From Rhodospirillaceae bacterium (GTDB lineage: Bacteria > Pseudomonadota > Alphaproteobacteria > Dongiales > Dongiaceae): 9,501 nucleotides of DNA. Each line of letters opens with the position of its first letter. The stretch's first letter is position 1. The DNA is taken from positions 1 through 9,501 of the forward strand of contig JAEUKU010000366.1 of assembly GCA_016794075.1 (NCBI GenBank). The letters are read 5' to 3'. The notes under the pieces were generated by a model that was not told the DNA's origin, did not search any database, and worked only from the letters and a program-made list of their open reading frames with translations. The translations under genes were made by a program, and so were the position numbers. Below, piece after piece: positions 1 through 7,050 of the stretch.

Positions 1-219
1 GGCACCTTCGGCCCCAACGATCTCGACATGACCTTCGGCCCCGAAGTGAAATACGTGAAAGCGCCGGATGCCGGTCAGGTCAACCTGCCGCCCTCCGCCG
101 GGCTGCAGTTCTTCGGCCATGTGAAGATCGCCGCCGACACCGGCGTGATGACCGTTACGCTCCGCGATGTCGCCGACGCTGCGCTCTGGTCGGTCGACCT
201 GACGCCGCAGCGGGCCTAG
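1..219 (+). CDS. PhoD-like alkaline phosphatase, C-terminal end (partial)
   Basis: This is the 3' end of a gene that begins before the window: 72 codons in frame 1, ending at TAG (217-219). The reading frame is open from base 1, so the ATG at 28 is internal. The tail contains LPPSAGLQFFGHVKI followed by a beta-strand-like TGVMTVTLRDVADAALWSVDL. This resembles the end of PhoD-family phosphodiesterase/alkaline phosphatases, where a 'P(S/A)AGLQFFG.V.I...TG.L.V.L.D' segment closes the protein. Such enzymes are usually exported Fe3+/Ca2+-dependent phosphatases used for phosphate scavenging. The catalytic residues lie upstream of the window, so activity cannot be judged here. The gene is convergent with the ATPase gene that follows and shows no functional tie to it. 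Family assignment is from C-terminal similarity only. Confidence 0.72.
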   Translation, partial: GTFGPNDLDMTFGPEVKYVKAPDAGQVNLPPSAGLQFFGHVKIAADTGVMTVTLRDVADAALWSVDLTPQRA

Positions 220-234
220 AGCGCCGCGCTGCAT

Positions 235-329
235 CTGCCCCCTCCCTGACCTCCCAGTTCCGGGGGAGGAGAGCAACGCGGAACTTAGTCTCCCTCACCC
301 GGAACGGGGGAGGGCTGGGGTGGGGGCAG
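235..329. repeat. Nested GC-rich palindromes between convergent genes (possible bidirectional terminator)
   Basis: This fills most of the 128-bp gap between two converging genes. Two hairpins are visible. The first has arms CCTCCC (250-255) and GGGAGG (264-269). The second has 9-nt arms 292-300 and 306-314 with one mismatch around loop GGAAC. An outer pair, CTGCCCCC (235-242) and GGGGGCAG (322-329), encloses both. No T-run follows on either strand, so this is not a classical intrinsic terminator. It resembles the dispersed CTCCC/GGGAG intergenic palindromes common in alphaproteobacterial genomes. Its position suggests it ends or protects both transcripts; that role is inferred. Confidence 0.55.
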
Positions 330-347
330 CCGTGCCTCGGTGCCTGC

Positions 348-2036
348 CTACCGGTCCTGCGACTGCATCGCCGCCGGCTGGGCCTTGCGCTTGGCGAGCA
401 GGTTGCTGAGCCAGTCCGGGTCCATCTCGGGCACCGAAGAGAGCAGCAGCTCGGTATAAGGCGGGTAGGGCGGCGATAGCACGCGGGTCTTCGGGCCCTG
501 CTGCACCACCTGGCCCTGGAACATCACCACGATCTCGTCGGAGATGGCGCGCACGGTGGCGATGTCGTGTGTGATGAAGAGGTAGGAGACGTTCAATTCC
601 CGCTGCAGCCGCAGCAGCAGCTTCAGGATCTCCTCCTGCACGATCTGGTCGAGCGCCGAGGTCACCTCGTCGCAGATGATCAGCTGCGGCTCGGCGGCGA
701 GCGCGCGGGCGATGCAGATGCGCTGCTTCTGTCCGCCCGACAATTCGCCGGGCAGGCGGTCGAGATGGCCCTCATCCATCTCGATCAGCTTCAGGAGCTC
801 CAGGATGCGCGCCTCTTTCTTGGCACCGGTGAGGCCGAGATAGAATTCCAGGGGCCGGCCGATCACCTCATAGACCGTCTGGCGCGGGTTCAGCGCGGTA
901 TCCGGCATCTGGTAGATCATCTGGATGCGGCGCAGGATGTCCGGGTTGCGGTCCTTCAGCGCGCGCGGCAGGACCTTGCCGTCGAACACGATCTCGCCGG
1001 CGATGGGCGGCAGCAGACCGGTGATGACCCGGGCGAGCGTTGACTTGCCCGAACCGGATTCGCCCACCACCGCCACGGTGCGGCCGCGCGGCACCGTCAC
1101 GGTGACGTCGTTCAGCACCTTCACCGCGTTGCCATAGGCGGCGGTGACGTTCTTCACCTGCAGGATCGCATCGCCCCCCGGCTGTTCCTCCTTGCCCAGC
1201 TTTCTGACCGACCACAGCGACTTGGTGTAGTCTTGCTTCGGGTTGCTGAGCATCTCCCGCGTCGGCGCCTCCTCGACCTCCAGGCCGTGGCGCAGCACCA
1301 TGATGCGGTCCGCCATCTGCGCCACCACGGCCAGATCGTGGGTGATGTAGATGGCGGCGGTGTGGAACTGCTCGACGATGTCGCGGATCGCCGCCAGCAC
1401 CTCGACCTGGGTGGTGACGTCGAGCGCGGTCGTCGGCTCGTCGAAAATGATAAGGTCGGGCCGGCAGGTCATCGCCATCGCCGTCATGGCGCGCTGGAGC
1501 TGCCCGCCCGAGACCTGGTGCGGATAGCGGAAGCCGATCTCTTCCGGGTTGGGCAGGCGCAGCCGGCGATAGAGCTCGACCGCGTCCTTCTCGGCCTCCG
1601 CCTTGGTGCGCAGGCCCTCGCGCAGCTCGGCTTCGATGGTCTGCGGCATCAGCTGGTGTGCCGGATTGAACGAGGCGGCTGCGCTCTGCGCCACATAGGC
1701 GATGCGCGAGCCGCGCAGCTTGCGCCGCTGCTCGTCGCTCGCCGATACCAGGTCGAGGCCGTCGAAGACGACGCTGCCGCCGGAGATGCGGCAGCCGGGA
1801 CGCGCGTAGCCCATCGCGGCGAGGCCGATGGTGGATTTTCCGGCGCCGGACTCGCCGATCACGCCCAGCACCTCGCCCCGCTTCAGGCTGAGATCGACCC
1901 CCTTGACGATCGGTCGCCAGATCTCGTCGCTCTCGCCGTCGATCTTCAGGCCGCGGACTTCCAGCAGCACGTCGCCTTTGGTGCGGGCGCCGCCCGCCCC
2001 CGGATTTCCTGTCGGCGTCTTCGCGTTGTCGTTCAT
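348..2036 (-). CDS. Peptide ABC transporter, fused double ATPase (DppD-DppF type)
   Basis: A 562-residue cytoplasmic ATPase with two complete nucleotide-binding domains in one chain, powering the importer encoded just upstream. Domain 1: Walker A GESGAGKST (61-69), Q-loop Q117, signature VSGGQ (175-179), Walker B ending D199-E200, H-loop H233. Domain 2: Walker A GESGSGKST (325-333), Q-loop Q376, signature LSGGQ (432-436), Walker B ending D456-E457, H-loop H490. Each half is followed by a proline/tyrosine stretch of the oligopeptide-transporter C-terminal type (DYTKSLW near 269; PPYPPYTELLLSSVPEMD near 522-539). All catalytic motifs are intact in both halves, so both sites should hydrolyse ATP. 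The start ATG (2036-2034) overlaps the permease stop as ATGA, implying translational coupling. The same frame stays open far upstream, but only as a shadow of the permease gene. It is the last gene of the operon. The family is certain; the substrate is not readable from the ATPase. Confidence 0.95.
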   Translation of the reverse strand: MNDNAKTPTGNPGAGGARTKGDVLLEVRGLKIDGESDEIWRPIVKGVDLSLKRGEVLGVIGESGAGKSTIGLAAMGYARPGCRISGGSVVFDGLDLVSASDEQRRKLRGSRIAYVAQSAAASFNPAHQLMPQTIEAELREGLRTKAEAEKDAVELYRRLRLPNPEEIGFRYPHQVSGGQLQRAMTAMAMTCRPDLIIFDEPTTALDVTTQVEVLAAIRDIVEQFHTAAIYITHDLAVVAQMADRIMVLRHGLEVEEAPTREMLSNPKQDYTKSLWSVRKLGKEEQPGGDAILQVKNVTAAYGNAVKVLNDVTVTVPRGRTVAVVGESGSGKSTLARVITGLLPPIAGEIVFDGKVLPRALKDRNPDILRRIQMIYQMPDTALNPRQTVYEVIGRPLEFYLGLTGAKKEARILELLKLIEMDEGHLDRLPGELSGGQKQRICIARALAAEPQLIICDEVTSALDQIVQEEILKLLLRLQRELNVSYLFITHDIATVRAISDEIVVMFQGQVVQQGPKTRVLSPPYPPYTELLLSSVPEMDPDWLSNLLAKRKAQPAAMQSQDR

Positions 2037-2935
2037 TCGCGCAGCCCGCTCGTCTTGTGCAGGAACCAGTCGACCACGAAATTGACGCTGACGGTCAGCA
2101 GCGCGATCGCGCCGGCCGGCAGCAGCGGCGTGATATCGCCATAGGTGATGAGGGCGGCGTTGTCCCGCACCATGGAACCCCAGTCGGCGGTCGGCGGCTG
2201 GATGCCGAGGCCGAGGAAGGAGAGGGCGCTGATGGTGAGGAAGACGAAGCAGAAGCGCAGCCCGAACTCCGCCACCAGGGGCGGCATGATGTTGGGCAGG
2301 ATCTCCCGCCGCATGATCCAGGGCAGCTTCTCGCCGCGCAGGCGCGCGGCCTCGACATAGTCCATCACGACCACGCCCTGTGCGACCGAGCGGCTGAGCC
2401 GGAACACCCGGGTGGCGTCCAGCACCGCCATGATGACGATGAGGTTCAGCACCGATGGGCCAAGGATGGACAGCAGGACCAGCGCGAAGATCAACTGCGG
2501 GATCGACATCAGGACGTCGACCGTCCGGCTCAGCATCTGGTCGATCCAGCCGCCGGAAATCGCCGCCATCAACCCCAATGCGCCCCCCAGGACGAAAGAG
2601 AGCATGGTGGTGAGGAAGGCGATGCCGACGGTGTTGCGCGCGCCGTAGATCAGGCGGGAAAGCATGTCCCGGCCCAGCTGGTCGGTGCCGAGGAGGAACT
2701 GCCCGCCCCACGGATCGAAGGCGCCGCCGACCAGCTCGGTCTCGGAATAGGGTGCGAGCAGCGGCGCGAAGATCGAGGTGAAAACGTAGACGGCAATGAC
2801 GATGAGGCCGAACCAGGCGCTGGCCGGCGCCTTGCGCAGGTCGCGCCATAGCCGGGATGCCTTGCCGCGGCGCCGGCTCGGCGCTTGCGCGGCGACCAGG
2901 CTGCCCTGCGGCGGGATATGCGCGCTATCGGTCAT
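2033..2935 (-). CDS. Peptide ABC transporter permease, DppC/OppC type
   Basis: A 300-residue inner-membrane permease, the second of the two channel subunits. It has an N-terminal cytoplasmic tail rich in Arg/Lys (20-34), then an OppC-type first membrane helix (about 41-60). The periplasmic signature LLGTDQLGRDMLSRLIYGAR (81-100) is typical of DppC-like proteins. Further helices lie near 102-126, 144-176, 221-245 and 268-290. The cytoplasmic EAA loop, YVEAARLRGEKLPWIMRREI (193-212) followed by LPN, is the contact site for the ATPase. Length and layout match the family. The start ATG overlaps the stop of the upstream permease by 4 bp (ATGA at 2932-2935), and its own stop overlaps the ATPase start the same way, so the three genes should be co-translated. 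Substrate is unknown. Confidence 0.94.
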   Translation of the reverse strand: MTDSAHIPPQGSLVAAQAPSRRRGKASRLWRDLRKAPASAWFGLIVIAVYVFTSIFAPLLAPYSETELVGGAFDPWGGQFLLGTDQLGRDMLSRLIYGARNTVGIAFLTTMLSFVLGGALGLMAAISGGWIDQMLSRTVDVLMSIPQLIFALVLLSILGPSVLNLIVIMAVLDATRVFRLSRSVAQGVVVMDYVEAARLRGEKLPWIMRREILPNIMPPLVAEFGLRFCFVFLTISALSFLGLGIQPPTADWGSMVRDNAALITYGDITPLLPAGAIALLTVSVNFVVDWFLHKTSGLRE

Positions 2936-3909
2936 CGCGGGTGCAGCAGGCGCGGGTTGGAGACGATGGTCACGACGTCGGCGAGCAGATTGAGCAGGAT
3001 GTAGGTTGCGGCAAACACCAGCGCGCAGCCTTGCACCACCGGCAGGTCGCGCTTGGACACGGCGTCAACCATCAGCTGTCCGATCCCGGGATAGGTGAAG
3101 ACGACCTCCACCACCACGACGCCGACGACCAGATACGCCAGGTTGAGGGCGATCACGTTGGCGATCGGCGCCCAGGCGTTGGGCAGGGCGTGGCGCAGGA
3201 TGATCTGCAGCGGCTTGACCCCCTTGAGCCGGCTCATCTCGATATAGGGGCTGGCGAGCAGGTTGATGATCGCCGCCCGCGTCATCCGCATCATGTGCGC
3301 GACGATGACCAGAACGAGGGTGAGGGTCGGCAGCATGATGGCATAGAGCCGATCTCCGAGTGACATGCCCGGCGTGATGCTGGCCAGCGAGACGAAGATG
3401 GGGAACTTGACCGCCAGGAACATGATCAGGATGTAGGCCAGGAAGAACTCCGGCGACGAGATGGAAGTGAGGCTGACGACGTTGACGGCGCGGTCGAAGT
3501 AACTGTTGCGGTAGAGCGCCGCCATGATGCCGAGGAAGAGGGAAAGCGGGACGGCGATCATCGCCGCCGCGCCGGCCAGGAACAGCGTATTCAGAAGCCG
3601 CGGCGCGATCATCTCGGACACCAGCCGGCGATGGCCGGCCAGGCTGCCGGCGCTGGCGTAGGACTCGCCGAAATCCCCCCGGACGATGCCGCCGACCCAC
3701 TCCACGTAGCGCACGACCGGGGAGCGGTCGAGGCCGACCTCGCGCTGGAAGGCGGCCACGGTCTCCGGTGTCGCCGACTGCCCGAGGATCGCCTTGGCGA
3801 AGTCGCCGGGCAGCATCTCGATGGTGAGCGAAATGATGATGGACACCACGAACAGCGTCGCGATGCCGAGCCCCAAGCGCTGCAGAACCGTCCTCAGAAC
3901 CGGATTCAT
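2932..3909 (-). CDS. Peptide ABC transporter permease, DppB/OppB type
   Basis: A 325-residue inner-membrane permease, the first channel subunit of the importer. The N-terminal helix (about 9-30) is followed by MLPGDFAKAILG, matching the OppB pattern of a 'PGDP'-like turn after helix 1. A periplasmic region containing LGQSATPETVAAFQREVGLD (42-61) and GDFGESYAS (78-86) is also typical of the subfamily. Membrane segments lie near 104-132, 141-168, 187-208, 247-271 and 293-316. The EAA loop is YIEMSRLKGVKPLQIILRHA (222-241) followed by LPN. The stop overlaps the next permease start as ATGA. The start is the ATG at 3909, preceded by a weak purine-rich AAGGCAAGG. It lies 117 bp downstream of the binding-protein stop, with a strong hairpin in between, so its expression may be lower than that of the binding protein. 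Confidence 0.94.
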   Translation of the reverse strand: MNPVLRTVLQRLGLGIATLFVVSIIISLTIEMLPGDFAKAILGQSATPETVAAFQREVGLDRSPVVRYVEWVGGIVRGDFGESYASAGSLAGHRRLVSEMIAPRLLNTLFLAGAAAMIAVPLSLFLGIMAALYRNSYFDRAVNVVSLTSISSPEFFLAYILIMFLAVKFPIFVSLASITPGMSLGDRLYAIMLPTLTLVLVIVAHMMRMTRAAIINLLASPYIEMSRLKGVKPLQIILRHALPNAWAPIANVIALNLAYLVVGVVVVEVVFTYPGIGQLMVDAVSKRDLPVVQGCALVFAATYILLNLLADVVTIVSNPRLLHPR

Positions 3910-3932
3910 GGCCTTGCCTTGCAGCCAAGAAC

Positions 3933-3959
3933 CCCCTTCCCGGCGACGCCGGGAAGGGG
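3933..3959. repeat. Perfect 12-bp hairpin between binding-protein and permease genes
   Basis: Arms CCCCTTCCCGGC (3933-3944) and GCCGGGAAGGGG (3948-3959) are perfectly complementary around a 3-nt loop. The minus-strand transcript meets it about 70 nt after the binding-protein stop, and only a weak T stretch (GGTTCTT) follows. In solute-importer operons a hairpin here commonly protects the upstream mRNA or partly terminates transcription, giving excess binding protein over membrane components. That role is inferred for this copy. It may also be one member of a dispersed palindrome family. Confidence 0.65.
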
Positions 3960-3978
3960 AGTCTCATCATTGCTCACC

Positions 3979-4013
3979 GGTCCGGCCGCGCTCGCGCGGC
4001 GCGCCGGCCGACC
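3979..4013. repeat. GC palindrome just after the binding-protein stop
   Basis: An imperfect inverted repeat starting 13 bp past the binding-protein stop. GGTC (3979-3982) pairs with GACC (4010-4013). GGCCG (3984-3988) pairs with CGGCC (4005-4009), and CGC (3989-3991) with GCG (4001-4003). There are single-base bulges at 3983 and 4004. Together with the 3933-3959 hairpin it makes a double-hairpin intercistronic region. A stabiliser or attenuator role is plausible but unproven; in such GC-rich DNA part of the pairing could be chance. Confidence 0.4.
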
Positions 4014-4026
4014 CCGCCGCCGCGCC

Positions 4027-5622
4027 TTAGGCGAACCACCAGCGCTCGGCGATCTTGAAGCCGTCGCCTTCCCAGTTGCCCGCGATCTTGCCGTGGGCAA
4101 GCTTCTTGGAGGAGGCGTCGACGTAGTTGTTGAAGACGAGCACCAGGCCGCCGCCTTCATCGTGCTGCAGCTGCTGCATCTCGGCGTAGATTGCCGCGCG
4201 CTTCTTCTCGTCCGTCTCGGCGCGGCCCTGGACCAGCAGCTCGTTGAATCGCGGATGGGCGAAGTTCGTCTCGTTCCAGGCGGCTCCCTTGGCGTAGGTG
4301 GTGGTGAACATCCAGTCGCAGGTCGGGCGGCCGCCCCAGTAGCTCGCGCACCACGCCTTCTTCAGCCACACATTGTCCCAGTAGCCGTCATTCGGCTCGC
4401 GCACGACGTTGATGTCGATGCCGCAGGCCTTGGCATGCTGCTGATACAGCACCGCCGCGTCGACGGCGCCGTTGAAGGCGGCATCCGCGACCGACAGGTC
4501 GACCTTGAGGTTCTCCATCCCAGCCTTCTTCAGGTGGAACTTCGCCTTCTCGGGGTCATAGGTATGCTTCGGTTCCGGATCGATCGCGAACTTCACCAGC
4601 GGCGCGATCGGGTTGTCGTTGCCGGGCGTGGCATGGCCCAGGAACACCTTGTCGACGATGTCCTGGCGGTTCACGGCATACTTCAGCGCCGTGCGGACAT
4701 CGGCGTTGTCAAACGGCGCGGCGTCGACATGCATCGGGAAGGTGTAGTGGCCGAGGCCCTGCACTTCGTCGATGTTGACGTTCGGGTCGCGCTTCAGCAG
4801 GTTCAGCGTCTTGAGGTCGGCGCGGCTGATCCAGTGGACCTGGCCGGCGGTCAGCGCCGCGGTGCGGGCGGTCACGTCGGCGATGGTCAGGAACTCGACG
4901 TCGTCGAACCAGGCGGTGCCGTAGTAGTTCGGATTGCGGGTGAGATGCGCCCGCACGCCCGGCTCATACTCGCCATAGACATAGGCGCCGGTGCGCACGC
5001 CGGACTGCCAATCCGCCTTGCCGTCGACCACGGGCATGATCGGGATGTGGTATTCGCTGGCGACATAGGGAAAGTCAGCGTTGGCGCCGCCCAGCGTGAA
5101 GACCACTTTGTCCTTGCCGTCGGCCTTGATCTCGGTCACGTCGGCCAGCAGCGACTTGGCGGCGGACTTCGAATCCGGCCCCATGTGGTGCTGGAAGGAC
5201 CCGATCACGTCTTCCGGGGTGACGCTCTTGCCGTTGTGGAAGGTGACGCCATTGCGGATCTTGAAGATCCAGGTGGCCGCGTCCTTGCCCGGCTCGAAGG
5301 ATTCGGCGAGGTCCGGGTGGATATTGCCGTCGGCATCGACGATCGTCAGGTTGTTCGACATGGCGCCGGCGAACGGGATCTGCGTGCCGGTGTCGGGATA
5401 TCCCGCGGGATCGAGCGAGTCCGTCGTCGCGCCGTGAGCCAGGCCGAACTTGGCGGAGCCGCCCTTCTTCGGTTCGGCGCGCGCCGCCTTGGTGAACATC
5501 AATTCCCCGGTCGCGGCGGTGAGGCCGGCGGCCATGGCAAGCTGCACGAACTGGCGGCGCGAAACCTTGCCGCGTCCGACCAGCTTCTCAGCCAGCTTCA
5601 GTTTCTCCAATTGCTCAGACAT
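4027..5622 (-). CDS. Peptide-type ABC transporter substrate-binding protein (family 5) with Tat signal
   Basis: A 531-residue periplasmic receptor that captures the ligand and delivers it to the permeases. The start is the ATG at 5622, preceded at good spacing by a strong AAGGAGG (5633-5639); the frame runs on upstream to 5709 but without such support. The N-terminus carries a twin-arginine signal, SRRQFVQLAMAAGLTAA (21-37), after a charged 20-residue n-region. A probable cleavage site is ARA/E at 49/50. The mature part has family 5 hallmarks: a long N-terminal lobe containing PDLAESFEPGKDAATWIFKI (103-122), then GVTFHNGKSVTPEDVIGSF (125-143), and later DNADVRTALKYAVNRQDIV (305-323). The closely related family binds di- and oligopeptides, nickel, opines and other solutes, so the ligand cannot be named from sequence. 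It is the first gene of the importer operon. Export by Tat implies folding before export. Confidence 0.93.
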   Translation of the reverse strand: MSEQLEKLKLAEKLVGRGKVSRRQFVQLAMAAGLTAATGELMFTKAARAEPKKGGSAKFGLAHGATTDSLDPAGYPDTGTQIPFAGAMSNNLTIVDADGNIHPDLAESFEPGKDAATWIFKIRNGVTFHNGKSVTPEDVIGSFQHHMGPDSKSAAKSLLADVTEIKADGKDKVVFTLGGANADFPYVASEYHIPIMPVVDGKADWQSGVRTGAYVYGEYEPGVRAHLTRNPNYYGTAWFDDVEFLTIADVTARTAALTAGQVHWISRADLKTLNLLKRDPNVNIDEVQGLGHYTFPMHVDAAPFDNADVRTALKYAVNRQDIVDKVFLGHATPGNDNPIAPLVKFAIDPEPKHTYDPEKAKFHLKKAGMENLKVDLSVADAAFNGAVDAAVLYQQHAKACGIDINVVREPNDGYWDNVWLKKAWCASYWGGRPTCDWMFTTTYAKGAAWNETNFAHPRFNELLVQGRAETDEKKRAAIYAEMQQLQHDEGGGLVLVFNNYVDASSKKLAHGKIAGNWEGDGFKIAERWWFA

Positions 5623-5974
5623 TGATGCCTTCCCTCCTTGGATGTGGGCATGGGCGAACCCGCCCGCCGCCGGAGGCAGGGCAGGATGAAGTGGCGATGT
5701 AGAGGCCAAGCCAGCGGACGATCCGCATGCGCCTGTCGGCCCTCCCTGGTGTCAGTTCTTCTTTCTTTATCCGCTGCGTGGCGCCTGATCTCGCCCGCAT
5801 CGTCCGTTTCCGGTACGCTCTCACGGACCCCCAGGTCCGTCAATGCATCCCATAGAGTTTCCGCGACCCGTTCTTGACTTATTCCGACTCATCCCGGCCT
5901 GAGTGCGCCGCCGCCGGTAATTCGCCGCGCGCCCCGTGCGACGCTACGATCTGGCCGGTTGGTCAGCTTCCGCG
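5623..5974. other. 352-bp intergenic leader and promoter region of the importer operon
   Basis: No convincing gene lies here: short open frames on both strands lack ribosome sites and family resemblance. It holds the Shine-Dalgarno for the binding protein (5633-5639), a small stem GCGGA/TCCGC at 5714-5726, a purine-rich minus-strand tract near 5756-5770, and a palindrome with a promoter-like hexamer at 5815-5843. No clear intrinsic terminator follows the upstream hydrolase gene, so read-through from that gene into the importer operon is possible. Confidence 0.5.
5815..5843 (-). promoter_or_regulatory. Candidate promoter with embedded operator palindrome for the importer operon
   Basis: On the minus strand TTGACG (5843-5838) matches a -35 box. 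Seventeen bases later GAGCGT (5820-5815) is only a weak -10. The spacer contains the perfect inverted repeat ACGGACC-TGGG-GGTCCGT (5840-5823), 7-bp arms with a 4-nt centre, which overlaps the -35. A repressor bound there would block polymerase; alternatively the palindrome is an RNA hairpin. Transcription from here would give a leader of about 190 nt before the binding-protein ATG. The weak -10 keeps confidence low. Confidence 0.35.
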
Positions 5975-6910
5975 TCACGTCTCCTCGCGCCGCAGCGCCT
6001 GGGCCATGCAGTGGATGCCGCCGCCGGTCTTGGAGATCTCGCTCATATCCATCTCCGCCACGGTGAAGCCGCGCGCCTTCAGCGCCTCGATCAGGGTGCG
6101 GGAATGCTTGGGCGCGATCACCCGGTCCTTGCCCAGCGACATGACGTTGCAGCCGAGCGTCACCGTATCCTGGAACGGCACCGGGATGATCTCGATCTGC
6201 TTGGCCTTGAGCCAGGCGAGCACGTCAGGCGCCGTCGTCTCAAGGCACACCGCCGCCAGCTTCTCGGCGATCATCACCACCATCAGGTCGATGTGCACGT
6301 AGAACGGGTCGAAGTAGGTAACTTTGGTTTCCCAGCCTTCGGCATCGAACCAGCCCTTCACCTGCTGGGCGGCCTCGTCCTGGGTGCGCTCGCCGCCGCA
6401 GCCGATCAGCACGCAGCCGGGCTCGATGACGTTGAAGTCGCCGCCTTCGAAATGCCCGGCGGTGATCATGTCGTAGATCGGAATCCCCATCTGCTGATAG
6501 GTGCGGATGGCGGCGAAATTCTCGCCCCGGCGCCACCAATTGGCCATGTTGGTGATGACCGCGCCGTAGGGGGTCATGAAGCTCGAATCGCGGGCATAGA
6601 CCTGATAGGGCAGGTTCGGGTCCATGACGTGGAAATGGACCTTCACCCCGAAATGCTCGTAGGCGGCGATCAGTTCGGCGTGCTGCTTCTTCGCTGCCTC
6701 GATGTCGCACGGGCTCTCGCGCAGGTACTTTCGCGAGAGCGAGCTGGTGGAGAGGTGCTTGATGTAATCGGCCTTGCCCAGCAGCACGTCGGTCAGCACG
6801 CCGTATTCCGACTTGCAGCCCCAGTAGTTCATCGCCGGCGTGCCGCCGCGATCCAGTCGGCGCTTCAGGCTGAAGGTCTCGGCGATTGAGGTGGCAAGCG
6901 GCGCGTTCAT
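5975..6910 (-). CDS. Guanidino-group hydrolase/amidinotransferase family (arginine deiminase / dimethylargininase-like)
   Basis: A 311-residue, probably cytoplasmic enzyme of the pentein superfamily, whose members attack the guanidine carbon of arginine derivatives through a cysteine thiouronium intermediate. Visible active-site elements, numbered from the chosen start: PYQVYARD (101-108), the EGGD motif (155-158), the HIDL motif with H206, and the C-terminal GGGIHCM with C301. By family comparison C301 is the nucleophile, with H206 and E155 completing the triad. No signal peptide is seen. The start is ATG 6910, because AGGAGG sits 5 nt upstream; an in-frame ATG at 6928 would place that ribosome site inside the gene. 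The neighbours are a LysR regulator upstream and a peptide-type importer downstream, all on the same strand. Candidate activities are dimethylarginine, arginine or other guanidino-compound hydrolysis, or amidino transfer. Sequence alone does not separate these. Confidence 0.85.
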   Translation of the reverse strand: MNAPLATSIAETFSLKRRLDRGGTPAMNYWGCKSEYGVLTDVLLGKADYIKHLSTSSLSRKYLRESPCDIEAAKKQHAELIAAYEHFGVKVHFHVMDPNLPYQVYARDSSFMTPYGAVITNMANWWRRGENFAAIRTYQQMGIPIYDMITAGHFEGGDFNVIEPGCVLIGCGGERTQDEAAQQVKGWFDAEGWETKVTYFDPFYVHIDLMVVMIAEKLAAVCLETTAPDVLAWLKAKQIEIIPVPFQDTVTLGCNVMSLGKDRVIAPKHSRTLIEALKARGFTVAEMDMSEISKTGGGIHCMAQALRREET

Positions 6911-7010
6911 GGCATCCTCCTCGAGCATGCGGCCAGGCGAGGGCCCGGCCTGATGCCCGAGACGCTAGCTTGAAGCATCGGATGGAAAAATCGAATAGGT
7001 TTTGCGGAAA

Positions 7011-7029
7011 TGGTGAACGTTATTCACCA
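7011..7029. promoter_or_regulatory. LysR-type operator (T-N11-A palindrome) upstream of the hydrolase gene
   Basis: TGGTGAA-CGTTA-TTCACCA is a perfect inverted repeat with 7-bp arms. Its core TGAA-N5-TTCA contains the T-N11-A pattern typical of LysR-type regulator sites. It lies in an unusually A/T-rich stretch, centred about 110 bp upstream of the hydrolase start (6910) and about 30 bp beyond the stop of a LysR gene. The natural inference is that this regulator, or a paralogue, binds here to control the hydrolase. No convincing -35/-10 pair was found between the site and the gene. Confidence 0.6.
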
Positions 7030-7050
7030 ATGGGCGGTACTTCCGTTTGT

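Noticed and set aside
660..690. Second ATPase domain has CDEVTSALD where the first has FDEPTTALD, hinting at a degenerate site
   Set aside because: The catalytic Asp-Glu pair and all other motifs are intact, and Val after the DE occurs in ordinary DppF-like domains; nothing suggests loss of activity.
348..2849. An 833-residue reading of the ATPase gene, suggesting a permease-ATPase fusion
   Set aside because: The first 271 residues are an out-of-frame reading of the permease gene, Arg/His/Pro-rich without membrane segments; the ATGA overlap at 2033-2036 gives the natural start.
3631..5625. A 664-codon open frame on the plus strand opposite the receptor and permease genes
   Set aside because: It is an antisense shadow of GC-rich coding DNA: it spans two recognised minus-strand genes, has low-complexity Arg/Gly/Val/His-rich composition and resembles no family.
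5598..5843. A possible 81-residue minus-strand small gene in the importer leader starting at TTG 5843
   Set aside because: There is no ribosome site and no family resemblance, the TTG is part of the candidate -35, and the frame runs out of phase into the receptor gene.
6911..6928. Upstream in-frame ATG for the guanidino hydrolase at 6928
   Set aside because: It would put the strong AGGAGG inside the coding sequence and has no comparable ribosome site of its own; ATG 6910 is better placed.
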